42,312 bases of DNA from Nostocales cyanobacterium Centralia_MAG_434 (GCA_021324415.1 JAJPJF010000141.1:1-42312), one strand, 5' to 3'; counted from the stretch's first letter, positions 27,896-37,105 are shown. Notes: generated by a model from the letters alone, not told the origin. Numbers and translations: made by a program.

Positions 27896-28510
27896 TTATT
27901 TTTTATTTTTAAGGAAGATCTGCTGTTTAATATGAATATTTTTTATGTGCTTCTTTACCGTGTTTATAGAAATAAAAAAATATGAAGCAATTTCTCTATA
28001 GCTGTACTTAGCTCGGTGCAGACACCAAACTTCTGCTTCTCTTTGGCTGAGATTATATTTTATGGCTTCAGTAAGCGCAATATTTTTTATAGATTCATAT
28101 CTGTTTTCCAATGTTACTAGAAGGAAAGGATTACTGAACTGATTTACATCTAGCTTCCTTACTCGAATCAGAAAAATATTTGACTTATCAATAATAACTT
28201 CATCAGATAGAACAATGTTTTTTTCTGTTAGGAATTTTTGAGTCTTCAATAAGAATTCACAAAGGTTCCAAATAGCAAGCAACAATACACTTACTTCAGA
28301 ATTATCTTGATTCAACTCACGAAAAATATTATCAGCAGAGGCATTGGCATGTATGACGTCACCTGTCTCGCTTAAAATTAATATCCCATATTGTAAATTT
28401 TCCAGGACTTCTTGTGGCAAGAAAGAATTTAAAGGATTAGTGTCTTCAATTTGATTGAACTGTTGAGCTTTATCGACAACATCTACTAAATCATCTGTTA
28501 CTATTAACAT
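27896..28510 (-). CDS. PAS-like / LuxR-type HTH transcription regulator
   Basis: A 204-residue regulator without a receiver domain. Residues about 35-130 look PAS-like (LENLQYGILILSETGDVIHA, then NASADNIFRELN), and the C-terminus is a LuxR/GerE HTH at about 150-195 (LSQREAEVWCLHRAKYSYRE, then IASYFFISINTVKKHIKNIH). The sensor end may bind a small ligand or another protein. The coding sequence is noticeably A+T-rich compared with its neighbours. It stands alone, diverging from the GNAT gene. Confidence 0.8.
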   Translation of the reverse strand: MLIVTDDLVDVVDKAQQFNQIEDTNPLNSFLPQEVLENLQYGILILSETGDVIHANASADNIFRELNQDNSEVSVLLLAIWNLCEFLLKTQKFLTEKNIVLSDEVIIDKSNIFLIRVRKLDVNQFSNPFLLVTLENRYESIKNIALTEAIKYNLSQREAEVWCLHRAKYSYREIASYFFISINTVKKHIKNIHIKQQIFLKNKK

Positions 28511-28684
28511 AATATGTGCTGTATTTATATAATACTACTCATGAATTAGTTGCATCTAAATTCGACATATGCAACCTTCACTATCAAACCAGTACATTCA
28601 ATGCGTTAAAAGTTGATACAGTTCTGAAATGACTTATTTCGGATATAGCTGTGAGCCTGTAGCAATTTATTGCATCTCACTTAG

Positions 28685-29260
28685 ATGGGTTTACGTACGG
28701 GTAATCAAATGAGCAAGCTTGTTGATGTTACGACCTGGTATCTAGAGATGCTCAATCCTGGGCAGTTGTGCACTGCTCTTTTAGACCATCCTGAGCTAGT
28801 AGTGGCGCAATCTGAGATTCCTTCTCCTGAATTCAGTCGATTTCTCTACACGAGCGTAGGTGGCGACTGGTACTGGATACAGCGCTTAGACTGGACGTAT
28901 AGTCATTGGTTAGACTACTTGAAGCGCAAAGAAGTGCAAACGTGGGTTGCTTATATTTGTGGCACACCAGCAGGCTACATAGAACTAGAAGCACAGCAAG
29001 GCAACAACGTAGAGATTGCCTACTTTGGGATTTTAGGACAGTTTAGAGGACAGAGGATTGGGGCACACCTGTTGAGTATTGGTGTTCAGCAAGCATGGAA
29101 GATGGATGCGCAGCGAGTTTGGGTACATACTTGCAGTCTAGATGGACCATACGCAATGGCTAATTACCTGGCAAGGGGTTTTCAACTCTATAAAGAGGAG
29201 ACACACATCCAAGAATTGCCAGATAACCCCATCGGTCCCTGGCTAGGCGCACATAACTGA
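28685..29260 (+). CDS. GNAT-family N-acetyltransferase
   Basis: A 191-residue acetyl-CoA-dependent acetyltransferase. Acetyl-CoA binding motif A is NVEIAYFGILGQFRGQRIGA, followed by HLLSIGVQQAWKMDAQRVWV and THTC-like VHTCSLDGPYAMANYLARGF, with the YKEET end strand. The N-terminal part (VTTWYLEMLNPGQLCTALLD) is a family-specific extension. The Met at 28709 is an alternative start. The substrate is unknown. The stop lies 7 bp before the convergent end of the hybrid kinase. Confidence 0.88.
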   Translation: MGLRTGNQMSKLVDVTTWYLEMLNPGQLCTALLDHPELVVAQSEIPSPEFSRFLYTSVGGDWYWIQRLDWTYSHWLDYLKRKEVQTWVAYICGTPAGYIELEAQQGNNVEIAYFGILGQFRGQRIGAHLLSIGVQQAWKMDAQRVWVHTCSLDGPYAMANYLARGFQLYKEETHIQELPDNPIGPWLGAHN

Positions 29261-29267
29261 TAACTGA

Positions 29268-32200
29268 CTAAGTTCGTCCCGCTAAACTAGCCACGACTGT
29301 AGCTAACTCAACTGGCTCAATAGGTTTAGGCAAATGTAGCTGAAAACCTTCCTTGATAGCTCGCATTCGATCCTCTGCTCTGGCATAAGCTGTCAACGCG
29401 GCTGCAGGAATTTTTCGCTTTTGATCTTGTGACAGTGTGTTATGTGTTACACGTTCGAGTTCTCGTACTTTGCGGATCAACGAGTAGCCATCTTCGTGTG
29501 GCATTCCAATATCGCTCACCAAAACATCTGGTTTCCACTCTTGGATTGCATTTAGAGCTTCTTGTGCTGATGCTACTGCCATAACTTCGGCTTGACACTG
29601 TTTAAGTACTGTGGTGAGATAATCACGAGTATCAGCTTCATCGTCTACAATCAGCACTTTTATACCTTCAAGAGAAGGAGACACAAGGGGAGGAAGAGAA
29701 AGAGAAAGGGAAACAGGTTCTTGAGCATCTGTCATTGTTTGTTCGTCTTCTTGTCCTTCTGTTACTTTTAACAGTGGCAGTATGAGTGTAAAAGTTGAAC
29801 CTTTTCCCTCTCCTTGGCTGTTGACGTAGACATTACCACCATGCAGTTCTACTAAATGGCGCACAATTGCTAATCCTAGCCCTAGTCCACCATGCATCCG
29901 TGTACTAGAACTATCAGCTTGACGAAAGCGATCAAAAACGTAGGGGAGAAACTCAGAATTTATACCAATACCTGTATCACTTACCTTGATTCGAGCATAG
30001 GAACTATTGGGAGTAGAAGTCTCTTCGTCCACCCATTCCAGCTTAATTTCTACCCGTCCACCAGAGGGAGTAAATTTGATCGCATTGGATAGCAAATTCC
30101 AAATGACCTGTTGTAAACGCTCTGCATCTCCAGAAACTAGGAATTTGGGATGTAGGACTTGGCAGTTAGTATCTTGGTGTAACCTTGAGGTCAAAAGATC
30201 ATTTTGTTCATTAGGGTTGATAAATACCGGATTTTCACAAAATTCTCCTAGTAGAGAATCAAAAATTAAAAATTTAACATCAATTTTTTTTGCTTCTGCG
30301 GCTAAGCGCACAGTTTCAATTGCCGCTTCAACAATGGGAACCAAATCACAAATACAGACATTGAGGCGCAACTTGCCTCTAATCATACGTGAGATATCCA
30401 ACAAATCTTCTATGAGTTGCTTTTGTGCTCTGGCATTGCGCTCAATTGTCTCTAATGCTTGAACCATTTTATATTCATTCAACTTACGAGAACGTAAAAG
30501 CTGTGCCCAACCAAGTATGGCGTTAAGAGGCGATCGCAACTCGTGGGACAATATGGCGAGAAACTCATCTTTCATTCGGTTAGCTTCTCTTAACTGGTTC
30601 GTTTGCTGCTGCAGAAAAGTAATTAAGCCAGCACGTTCCATTGCGATCGCAATCTGATCACAAACAGCTTGCATCATCCCTATTTCATTAGCAGAAAACT
30701 TCAACCTACTGTGGCTACCAAAAGAAAGAGTGCCTAAAAGCCGTCCCCGCGCTATCAATGGGTAACAATAATAAGCTGTTAGACCAAAAGAGCGAATAGT
30801 CTCTGTTAAGGAGTTAGTTGATTGCTGGACATTTTCTATTGCAATGGGACGACGCTCGAGTGCTACAGTACCACACACTGCTTGACCAAACTCTATCCAC
30901 TCAATCTCTTTGGCATATTCCTCTGTAATGCCCCTATAGGATGCCAACTGCATTGTTTGAGTGTTTTCTTTCACCAAATAGTTGAAGTAAACATCTAAAC
31001 CAATCTGCTCTTTGAGTTTTTGAAATACACTATCTACAAGTGCTACAGGATGCTGGCTTGAGAGGAGATCGTTAGCAGTGTTAAATAGTAACTGGAGCCT
31101 TGTGTAACCCAATGACAAAGCTTTTTCCACCTGCTTAAGATTGGTGATGTCTTGAAATGTCAATACACATGTTGTTTCATGACCGTGCATTGCTGGTAGA
31201 GTATCTGCAAATATCAGTAACGAACGTGTACCATTTGGCGTATGCCAGTCAAGTTCGAATCCCTCAATACGTTCGCCTTGCGCGACCCGTATGCCAGGTT
31301 GTTGCTCATTTGGGATAGGGTTTCCCGCTGCATCGGTAGAGTAATAAACCGTGGGATAATCTTGAATAGATTGCGCCTTGGGAAATTTTCCTCCAGCCAC
31401 TTCATCAGCAGCTTTATTTGCGAAAATCACCCTAGCTGTTCCGGGTTCAATAAACAGCAAAGGAGTAGGCATGAGGTTCAACACCTCTTCTAGCCATTTT
31501 TGTTGATTGCTAAGCGCTGCCTCTGCTTGCTTACGAACTGTGATATCATCAGCAAATCCTAAAATCTGGTGAATTTCACCATTCTCACCACAAATCGGTA
31601 CATACTTAATAGATGTCGTGATATTGCGATCACTAGGTAAATTTATCGTTGTTTCTGTAGTTTGTAAAGTGCCTGTCTCTTGGGCTTTAATCAGAGTCTC
31701 AAGATACGTTTCATAGACTTCAGTTGGCCATATTTCTTCGTCAGTATGTCCCAGAACTTCTTCTTTTGACTTTTGCAAACGTGCTAGAGCTGTCGCATTC
31801 ATAAATTGTATCCGCCGCTGCGCATCGTAGATGAAAAAGGAATCAGGGATGTTATTAACTGCTAATCGGAATCGTTCTTCACTTTGACGTAGTGCTTCTA
31901 GAGTCTGCTTGCGATCGCTCAAGTCTAAAATGAAAGCCACTGACTCTTCTGTTTGTTCCCCTACCAATGCATAACCGATCAGAACTGGAACACGGCTACC
32001 ATCTTGACGAATGTATTCTTTCTCATATGGCGTGCAAGCACCATTCACTTTTGCTTCGGTAATGCCTTTTTCATCTAGTGGTCGATACTCTGGCGGTGTC
32101 ATATCAATCCAGCTAATCCTGTTTGCTTCGAGATCTTCTCGCGTATAACCAACCATTCGCAAAAATTCGTCATTTGCCTGTTGAACACCGCCATGAACAT

Positions 32201-33314
32201 CAGCAAATATAATGCCGATAAGGTTAGCATCTACAAAACTCTTCAGTTTTTCGTCTTTGACTCTCAGTGCTTGCTTGGCGCGATCTCGTTCCTTACTTAA
32301 ACCTTCTACTAAAGCTGCATTATGCCAAATCAGAACACAAAAACTGATAATTAGCACTACTACAAGTAATGATATTGCCAATGCTGGATCGTATAATCCC
32401 AACCTTTGCCCTTGTAAAATTAACCATCCTATAACAAAAGGTATAGTAACCGCAGCAACCAACAAACGACTCGCTAACAAACCACTGTAGGTATTGGTTG
32501 CAACTACCCTGACTAACCCCTGATCTATCCGTGCTGCTAGAATACCTAAACACAACACTGCAAAAGCTCCTGCTGTGTGTAAGGCCATTACTTTTGTATG
32601 AGAGGGGAATTGGTAGAAAGATTCCACTTTATAGGCATACCCCATCAAAGCAAGTCCAGAAAAGGCACTAGCTAATAAGGCAAGAATTTGTGCATACCAA
32701 TAGCTACGGTAGGTTTTCGGGTACACCAGAAGCTCAATTGCTCTACCAACTAGAATAAAATTCAGTGCTGTATTCAACGCCATTCGCTCTGGGTGAATTG
32801 CCATTCTCAGGATAGGTAAATCCTTGAATAGCATCTCGTCAATCCCAAAATTCCCGCTAAAGAGATATTGACTTAGAGTAATCCAACCTATGACCTGAAC
32901 CACTAATGTGAAAATTCTAGCTACGAGGAAAATGACGGATTTAGAAGACACTTCTGTGGTGAGGTTAGGGTCTTCAAGTGAAGTGTCTGTCCTTGCTTCC
33001 GTCGTTGAAGGTGGTGAAGATGTTGTCTTCTTCCCTCTTTGTTCCTCTATGCCTTTCTTTCCCTTCTCTTCTCCCTCTTTTTGTACAGTAAGTAACAGCG
33101 CTATGCCACATAAAATTAAGCATATGGCTGTGTTTGCCTTCATCGATACACTACTCAAAAAGAAAAAGCTTTTGAGAAATTCGAGGTTGAGCAACCAGCC
33201 TAGCAATACTAAGCTGCTTATCACAATTGTGATTAAACTGGCAGCTTGCGTAACCAGGGAGCTTGAAGAGATTGAATTGAGCTTGTGTTGGCTTGAGCGG
33301 TTGACTTCTAACAT
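29268..33314 (-). CDS. Hybrid histidine kinase with membrane, PAS x3, GAF and receiver domains
   Basis: A 1348-residue hybrid sensor kinase. Residues about 15-340 carry eight or so membrane helices (LVTQAASLITIVISSLVLLG, LLASRLLVAAVTIPFVIGWL, LAISLLVVVLIISFCVLIWH), a MASE-like region. Then come three PAS domains (about 350-720; FVDANLIGIIFADVHGGVQQ, FFIYDAQRRIQFMNATALAR), a GAF domain (about 735-895), HisKA with the His near 923 (FLAILSHELRSPLNAILGWA), HATPase (LLSNAIKFTPSGGR, GGLGLGLAIVRHLVELHGGN) and a receiver with the Asp near 1268 (DVLVSDIGMPHEDGYSLIRK). A charged segment between early helices (EGEEKGKKGIEEQRGKKTTS) and the linker before the receiver look like in-frame STRRs. The signal and output are unknown. 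Confidence 0.93.
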   Translation of the reverse strand: MLEVNRSSQHKLNSISSSSLVTQAASLITIVISSLVLLGWLLNLEFLKSFFFLSSVSMKANTAICLILCGIALLLTVQKEGEEKGKKGIEEQRGKKTTSSPPSTTEARTDTSLEDPNLTTEVSSKSVIFLVARIFTLVVQVIGWITLSQYLFSGNFGIDEMLFKDLPILRMAIHPERMALNTALNFILVGRAIELLVYPKTYRSYWYAQILALLASAFSGLALMGYAYKVESFYQFPSHTKVMALHTAGAFAVLCLGILAARIDQGLVRVVATNTYSGLLASRLLVAAVTIPFVIGWLILQGQRLGLYDPALAISLLVVVLIISFCVLIWHNAALVEGLSKERDRAKQALRVKDEKLKSFVDANLIGIIFADVHGGVQQANDEFLRMVGYTREDLEANRISWIDMTPPEYRPLDEKGITEAKVNGACTPYEKEYIRQDGSRVPVLIGYALVGEQTEESVAFILDLSDRKQTLEALRQSEERFRLAVNNIPDSFFIYDAQRRIQFMNATALARLQKSKEEVLGHTDEEIWPTEVYETYLETLIKAQETGTLQTTETTINLPSDRNITTSIKYVPICGENGEIHQILGFADDITVRKQAEAALSNQQKWLEEVLNLMPTPLLFIEPGTARVIFANKAADEVAGGKFPKAQSIQDYPTVYYSTDAAGNPIPNEQQPGIRVAQGERIEGFELDWHTPNGTRSLLIFADTLPAMHGHETTCVLTFQDITNLKQVEKALSLGYTRLQLLFNTANDLLSSQHPVALVDSVFQKLKEQIGLDVYFNYLVKENTQTMQLASYRGITEEYAKEIEWIEFGQAVCGTVALERRPIAIENVQQSTNSLTETIRSFGLTAYYCYPLIARGRLLGTLSFGSHSRLKFSANEIGMMQAVCDQIAIAMERAGLITFLQQQTNQLREANRMKDEFLAILSHELRSPLNAILGWAQLLRSRKLNEYKMVQALETIERNARAQKQLIEDLLDISRMIRGKLRLNVCICDLVPIVEAAIETVRLAAEAKKIDVKFLIFDSLLGEFCENPVFINPNEQNDLLTSRLHQDTNCQVLHPKFLVSGDAERLQQVIWNLLSNAIKFTPSGGRVEIKLEWVDEETSTPNSSYARIKVSDTGIGINSEFLPYVFDRFRQADSSSTRMHGGLGLGLAIVRHLVELHGGNVYVNSQGEGKGSTFTLILPLLKVTEGQEDEQTMTDAQEPVSLSLSLPPLVSPSLEGIKVLIVDDEADTRDYLTTVLKQCQAEVMAVASAQEALNAIQEWKPDVLVSDIGMPHEDGYSLIRKVRELERVTHNTLSQDQKRKIPAAALTAYARAEDRMRAIKEGFQLHLPKPIEPVELATVVASLAGRT

Positions 33315-33516
33315 TGAAAATTTAGTAACCGCATCTATAATTGCGTAGTAAAGTTTGTTATTTTTTTTAAGTTTAGTAAGGATTAACTCCTGCTTATTTG
33401 AGATTAAACTGCAAAAACTTAGGTTGAAATCTACCTTTATGTATATTTATGTGCTGTTTTTTCCATATATGGAGAATGAGAATTAACTGATACCTGTAAC
33501 TTGTACTTTTTCCCTT

Positions 33517-33565
33517 TGGGTCATTTGTCCTTTATCATTAGTTACACATGACCAATGACTAATGA
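33517..33565. repeat. STRR tract (TCATTTGTC/CCAATGACTAATGAC units)
   Basis: Tandem, degenerate GTCATTTGTCC and GACCAATGACTAATGACTC units sit just downstream of the TIR-like gene. They belong to the same heptamer family as the tract at 5737-5779. Confidence 0.5.
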
Positions 33566-33567
33566 CT

Positions 33568-34338
33568 CTATGAAAATAATTTAAATCGACTCAGCTGAGT
33601 TTCAATCACTTGGGGTAAGATTTTAGTGAGTTCTGTACTATCTTGAAAGAGTAGAATTTGTTTTTGTGGAAAGTCGAGAGGAATTTGCCCAGGCAAATCT
33701 GCCCGCTGTTTCTGTGCTAGTATAATCTGCTCGGAGCGTTTACTTTGAATGGCATAACCAAGTTCAACACAAACATTTGGGCTAGGAAGTAATTGAGATG
33801 TTTCTTTATCAGAAGTGCTAGCAATAGGTGTCGTATCAGCAATAAAAAGTAAACTCTTGCGAATTTTTCTTATAATAGTTCCACCTAGCCGCAGGGAACC
33901 ATCCTTTGGACGATAGGATTCTACTAATTTTAGCGGCATGCGCGATCGCAAGTTGAGCTTTTCCAAACTTTGCTTTAATCCTTCTCGGAGAGCATCACTT
34001 GCTGTGGCATACTCGGTTTGATGACAGAGAAAAATAGTTGGTTCAAGCTGAGCTAATAATGACTGTTTAGTAAAATAAATCTCATGACTGATCAAGTCAA
34101 TGTTAGCGACAAAATACCCACCGCTACCTTCTATATAAAACTCAACATTTTCTCCTTCTAGATAGCGACCAAACCAATCAGACTTTTTAACTTCCTCACT
34201 ATCTTCCAGAAAGTCAGCTCTTAATGCTGACTTCAGCAAGCTTTTTTTACTGAGGCGAATATCTGGCGGACGCTTTTCCACTTCTAGAATCGGCTCATAG
34301 TTCTCAATGTACCATGCTCTCAGAGCAATAATGGACAT
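33568..34338 (-). CDS. TIR-like / nucleotide-binding Rossmannoid protein
   Basis: A 256-residue protein with no named match that I am sure of. The C-terminal half has SLLFIADTTPIAS, then SPNVCVELGYAIQSKRSEQI and ILAQKQR, the 'NVxxELGYA' pattern of TIR-like and deoxyribosyltransferase-like nucleotide-binding folds. The Glu in VELGY is the expected catalytic or nucleotide-contact residue in those families. The N-terminal half is charged (DIRLSKKSLLKSALRADFLE, KSDWFGRYLEGENVEFYIEG) and may be a separate sensor or substrate domain. It is 96 bp downstream of the amidohydrolase on the same strand, separated by an STRR. NAD-linked signalling or defence is possible but unproven. Confidence 0.6.
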   Translation of the reverse strand: MSIIALRAWYIENYEPILEVEKRPPDIRLSKKSLLKSALRADFLEDSEEVKKSDWFGRYLEGENVEFYIEGSGGYFVANIDLISHEIYFTKQSLLAQLEPTIFLCHQTEYATASDALREGLKQSLEKLNLRSRMPLKLVESYRPKDGSLRLGGTIIRKIRKSLLFIADTTPIASTSDKETSQLLPSPNVCVELGYAIQSKRSEQIILAQKQRADLPGQIPLDFPQKQILLFQDSTELTKILPQVIETQLSRFKLFS

Positions 34339-34343
34339 AATAC

Positions 34344-34378
34344 TCAGTTATCAGTTATCAGTTATCAGTTATCAGTTG
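34344..34378. repeat. Five tandem heptamers (CAGTTAT)
   Basis: Five copies of CAGTTAT, the last with one change (CAGTTGT), lie in the short gap between the amidohydrolase and the TIR-like gene. The same word builds the hairpin at 16641-16684. Confidence 0.9.
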
Positions 34379-34434
34379 TCTTTGGAATAGCTTAGACACT
34401 CCACTCCCCACTCCTCGCTTCCCATTCCTAACTA

Positions 34435-35556
34435 CTAACTCTTAACTATATATAAGTGACAAGCATTATCGCGTAAAATTGCCAAAGCGATCGCATCAGC
34501 TTGAGTGCTGGTGAGATCAGAATCTCTAATTGCCTCCTCTAGAACTTCTGCTAGAATTTGACGACCCCACTTTGATCCCAAGTAATACAACTCTGGAATA
34601 GAGTGAGCATCAGATGAGTACATCAATTTGCTAGTAGGAGTCAACTCCAACAATTGCCCGATTGCCGCCCGCATTCCCGAGACACTTAAAAAGGGGATTG
34701 CCAACCCAAAATCTAAATAGACTTGTGGGTAGACAGAAGCCAAATATCCAGCTTCTCTCATATAGGGGTAGGAGGCATGGAGTAGAACAAGGCGAACATT
34801 ACGATATTGGGGTGATTCTAATAGAGGACGCAGGTAAACAGGATTTGCCAATCGCAAATCTAGATCAGGATCGCCAAAGCCAGTATGCAATTGTACTGGT
34901 AGTTGGTATTTCGATGCAATTAACAATGCATGTTGCAGAAGAAAATCAATCAGTGGTTTGTTAGCTAGGCGTAGAGATTGATTGTGAAGCTGTTGTTTGA
35001 GTAGGTAAAAGTTAGCAGCAGCATCATTAAAAGCAACAGGTTGAATATCCAAACCTGTACGATAGCAAGCAATACTCTTGAAGGCAACAACATCAGAGGG
35101 AGGCGGATCAATTTCGCTGGTGAACCTTTCTAAGAATGTTCCAAAATCCTCTATATAAGGAATAAGTTGTTCAGCCAGTACCTCTAATCGCAGAATCCTT
35201 TTGACGGGGATCAATTGAGCATGCCATGATAACGGTAGGATAGAGTCTGGCGACAATCCGTCATCCAAGTAAAGAGCTTCTAAGTTAGCTGCTTTCAAAC
35301 ACAGTTGTGTAAGCTGTTCGATCCCCAAACTTTCCCTACGTTCCAAAATCGCTTCTTCCTGTGCTTCACAGTTCAAAAGAGTTGCAATTTCCCTGATACT
35401 GCGCCGATAGAATAATGTATGACGGGCATGGTAGTTGACTATTTCTGAATCATAACCCTCTGTGAAAGCACTGGCATATGGATAACGCCTTGCTACTTCT
35501 TGTCGTAGAATGTTATGGGCGTGTTGGTCAATAGCGAGAATATCAGAGAGATTCAT
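34435..35556 (-). CDS. Amidohydrolase, FluG/NodGS N-terminal-domain type
   Basis: A 373-residue metal-dependent TIM-barrel amidohydrolase. Start 35556 (MNLSDILAIDQHAHNILRQE) puts the H-x-H metal motif at His12/His14, directly at the N-terminus. Later metal or active-site motifs are PVQLHTGFGDPDLDLRLANP, VRLVLLHASYPYMREAGYLA and LMYSSDAHSIPELYYLGSKW. A start 45 bp upstream lies in a repeat. The protein resembles the N-terminal half of fungal FluG and plant NodGS, in which it is fused to a glutamine-synthetase-like half. The gene upstream on the same strand encodes just such a glutamine-synthetase-like protein. The natural substrate is unknown. Confidence 0.82.
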   Translation of the reverse strand: MNLSDILAIDQHAHNILRQEVARRYPYASAFTEGYDSEIVNYHARHTLFYRRSIREIATLLNCEAQEEAILERRESLGIEQLTQLCLKAANLEALYLDDGLSPDSILPLSWHAQLIPVKRILRLEVLAEQLIPYIEDFGTFLERFTSEIDPPPSDVVAFKSIACYRTGLDIQPVAFNDAAANFYLLKQQLHNQSLRLANKPLIDFLLQHALLIASKYQLPVQLHTGFGDPDLDLRLANPVYLRPLLESPQYRNVRLVLLHASYPYMREAGYLASVYPQVYLDFGLAIPFLSVSGMRAAIGQLLELTPTSKLMYSSDAHSIPELYYLGSKWGRQILAEVLEEAIRDSDLTSTQADAIALAILRDNACHLYIVKS

Positions 35557-35678
35557 AATGAGGCATGGGGCATGGACAATAAGTGATTTATAAATAAGCA
35601 AAAATAGCGATGAGCTAGAATGTCAGACAAATGAACTTTTTGGCCCTATTCCCCATTCCTTACTCCCCACTCCCTGTA

Positions 35679-37025
35679 TCAATATCTCTCTAACAAAAGT
35701 TTCACCTCTTCTGCCAATTCCCAATCTTTCATGGCTTCCCACTCGGCTTGACGCACTGCTAAGAAGGCTTGGGATAACTGGGGATTAAGGGTATTTAAGA
35801 GGGTTGTGTCTTGTTTAAGATGGACGATCGCATCTCCAAGGTTTGCTGGTAAGCGGTCAATACCTTTGAGATTACGTTCTTCTATGGGCAGGTGTCCAGG
35901 ATCAAGGGCAATTGGATCTCCTGGTTGCAGTCCCTGTTTTACGCCATCAAGTCCAGCTGCTATCACTGCACCTAAAGCTAAGTACGGATTGGCTGAGGCA
36001 TCGACTGTTTTAAATTCAAAGTGGGTCGGATTGGAAACTGGATCGCTTGGGACTCTCACGGCTGCTTCACGATTGTCTAGTCCCCAACAACGGAAAGCAC
36101 CACTCCAAGAATGAGGCTGAAGGCGGCGGTAAGAATTGACACTGGGGGTGGTTAATGCCATCAGTGCTGGTAAGTGATACAGGATACCTCCAATAAATGC
36201 TATTGCTATCTGGGAAAGACCACAGACACCTTGGGGGTCGGGGAGAAGATTTTGCCCATCTCGCCAGAGACTCATGTGAATGTGACAACCGTTACCAGCA
36301 GTCTCGGGGAAGATTTTGGGGAGGAATGAGGCTGTGAGGTTGTGACGATGAGCGATCGCCCTCACGGTTTCTCTAAACACAATCTGCCGATCTGCACACA
36401 GCAAAGCATCTGCATAGCGCACAGAAATTTCATGCTGACCGGGGCCAGACTCTGGGTAATATTGCTCTACGGGTATATTTTGAGCAATGAGTGCATCAGC
36501 GATTGCATCAATGACTTCGCGATTGAAATCCATTCCTTGGGTGGAGGCGAAGACTGTTGAGTCTGTGGGTACAACTCCTTCGGGTATTTTTCGTAGCAGG
36601 TAAAACTCATTCTCAAATGCGCCTTGAATTTCCAACCCCTCACTTTGTGCTGCCTCAATCATCCGCAGTAGAAAACTCCGAGGACACAGCGCCCAAGGTT
36701 CTCCAGCAAGAGCCATGTTTCCCATGACACGGGCGTGACCCGGAGAATACGGCAAAGGTGTGAGACTAGACCAATCTGGAACCAATCGGATTTCGCCAAC
36801 AGGACCCAGTCCCGTTTCCGGAACGACAGCATCATACATTACTGGAATGCCTTGTTGTCCAGCGGATATCCCTACACCATGCTCAAAGTAGTGAGACAAC
36901 ATCCCTACATGCACAGCTTTTCCACGAATGATGTTGGCATTGTCACACCAGAGGATACGGACAAAGTTGATATTGGTATCTTTTAAAGACTTTTTGACTG
37001 TTTTATCAATATGTTTTTCAGCCAT
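35679..37025 (-). CDS. Glutamine-synthetase-like protein (FluG/PuuA-type ligase)
   Basis: A 448-residue type-I-fold glutamine synthetase homologue. Recognisable are the N-terminal beta-grasp (INFVRILWCDNANIIRGKAV), FENEFYLLRK (catalytic Glu strand), GPGQHEISVRYADAL, GNGCHIHMSLWRDGQNLL and the RLQPHSWSGAFRCWGLDNRE arginine region, then FEFKTVDASANPYLALGAVI. The sequence is divergent and lacks the adenylylation-tail look of housekeeping GlnA, so a gamma-glutamyl-amine or other amide ligase is likelier. The amidohydrolase follows after 122 bp on the same strand; in fungi and plants the two are one polypeptide. The reaction is inferred, not shown. Confidence 0.85.
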   Translation of the reverse strand: MAEKHIDKTVKKSLKDTNINFVRILWCDNANIIRGKAVHVGMLSHYFEHGVGISAGQQGIPVMYDAVVPETGLGPVGEIRLVPDWSSLTPLPYSPGHARVMGNMALAGEPWALCPRSFLLRMIEAAQSEGLEIQGAFENEFYLLRKIPEGVVPTDSTVFASTQGMDFNREVIDAIADALIAQNIPVEQYYPESGPGQHEISVRYADALLCADRQIVFRETVRAIAHRHNLTASFLPKIFPETAGNGCHIHMSLWRDGQNLLPDPQGVCGLSQIAIAFIGGILYHLPALMALTTPSVNSYRRLQPHSWSGAFRCWGLDNREAAVRVPSDPVSNPTHFEFKTVDASANPYLALGAVIAAGLDGVKQGLQPGDPIALDPGHLPIEERNLKGIDRLPANLGDAIVHLKQDTTLLNTLNPQLSQAFLAVRQAEWEAMKDWELAEEVKLLLERY

Positions 37026-37063
37026 CGCCAGAAAGTGGGCAAGTGAGAGATGAAGAGTTCATA

Positions 37064-37105
37064 TAGCAATCCTAAGTCATTCTCGCGAATAATTTAGGAT
37101 TGCTA
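37064..37105. repeat. Inverted repeat (TAGCAATCCTAA ... TTAGGATTGCTA)
   Basis: A perfect 12-bp outer stem (37064-37075 with 37094-37105) encloses a further imperfect stem around CTCGCG. A related single-arm copy, TAGCAATCCTAAATCATTCA, is at 25071-25090, and its reverse half is at 22961-22974. It lies in the gap upstream of the glutamine-synthetase-like gene, between divergent genes. The remainder of that 308-bp gap holds a pyrimidine-rich STRR (about 37236-37282) and no gene. Confidence 0.8.

Noticed and set aside
30007-30462. 151-residue plus-strand frame opposite the hybrid kinase
   Set aside because: The minus strand here encodes the conserved HisKA/HATPase region; the plus-strand product has no motif.
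32908-33348. 146-residue plus-strand frame opposite the hybrid kinase N-terminus
   Set aside because: Low-complexity shadow of the repeat-bearing membrane region.
34344-34378. Possible CRISPR or phage attachment site
   Set aside because: Perfect heptamer tandem copies without spacers, and no integrase or cas gene in the window; it is an ordinary STRR.
35679-37025. Housekeeping glutamine synthetase GlnA
   Set aside because: The sequence is divergent, and its neighbour is a FluG-type amidohydrolase, so a specialised ligase fits better.
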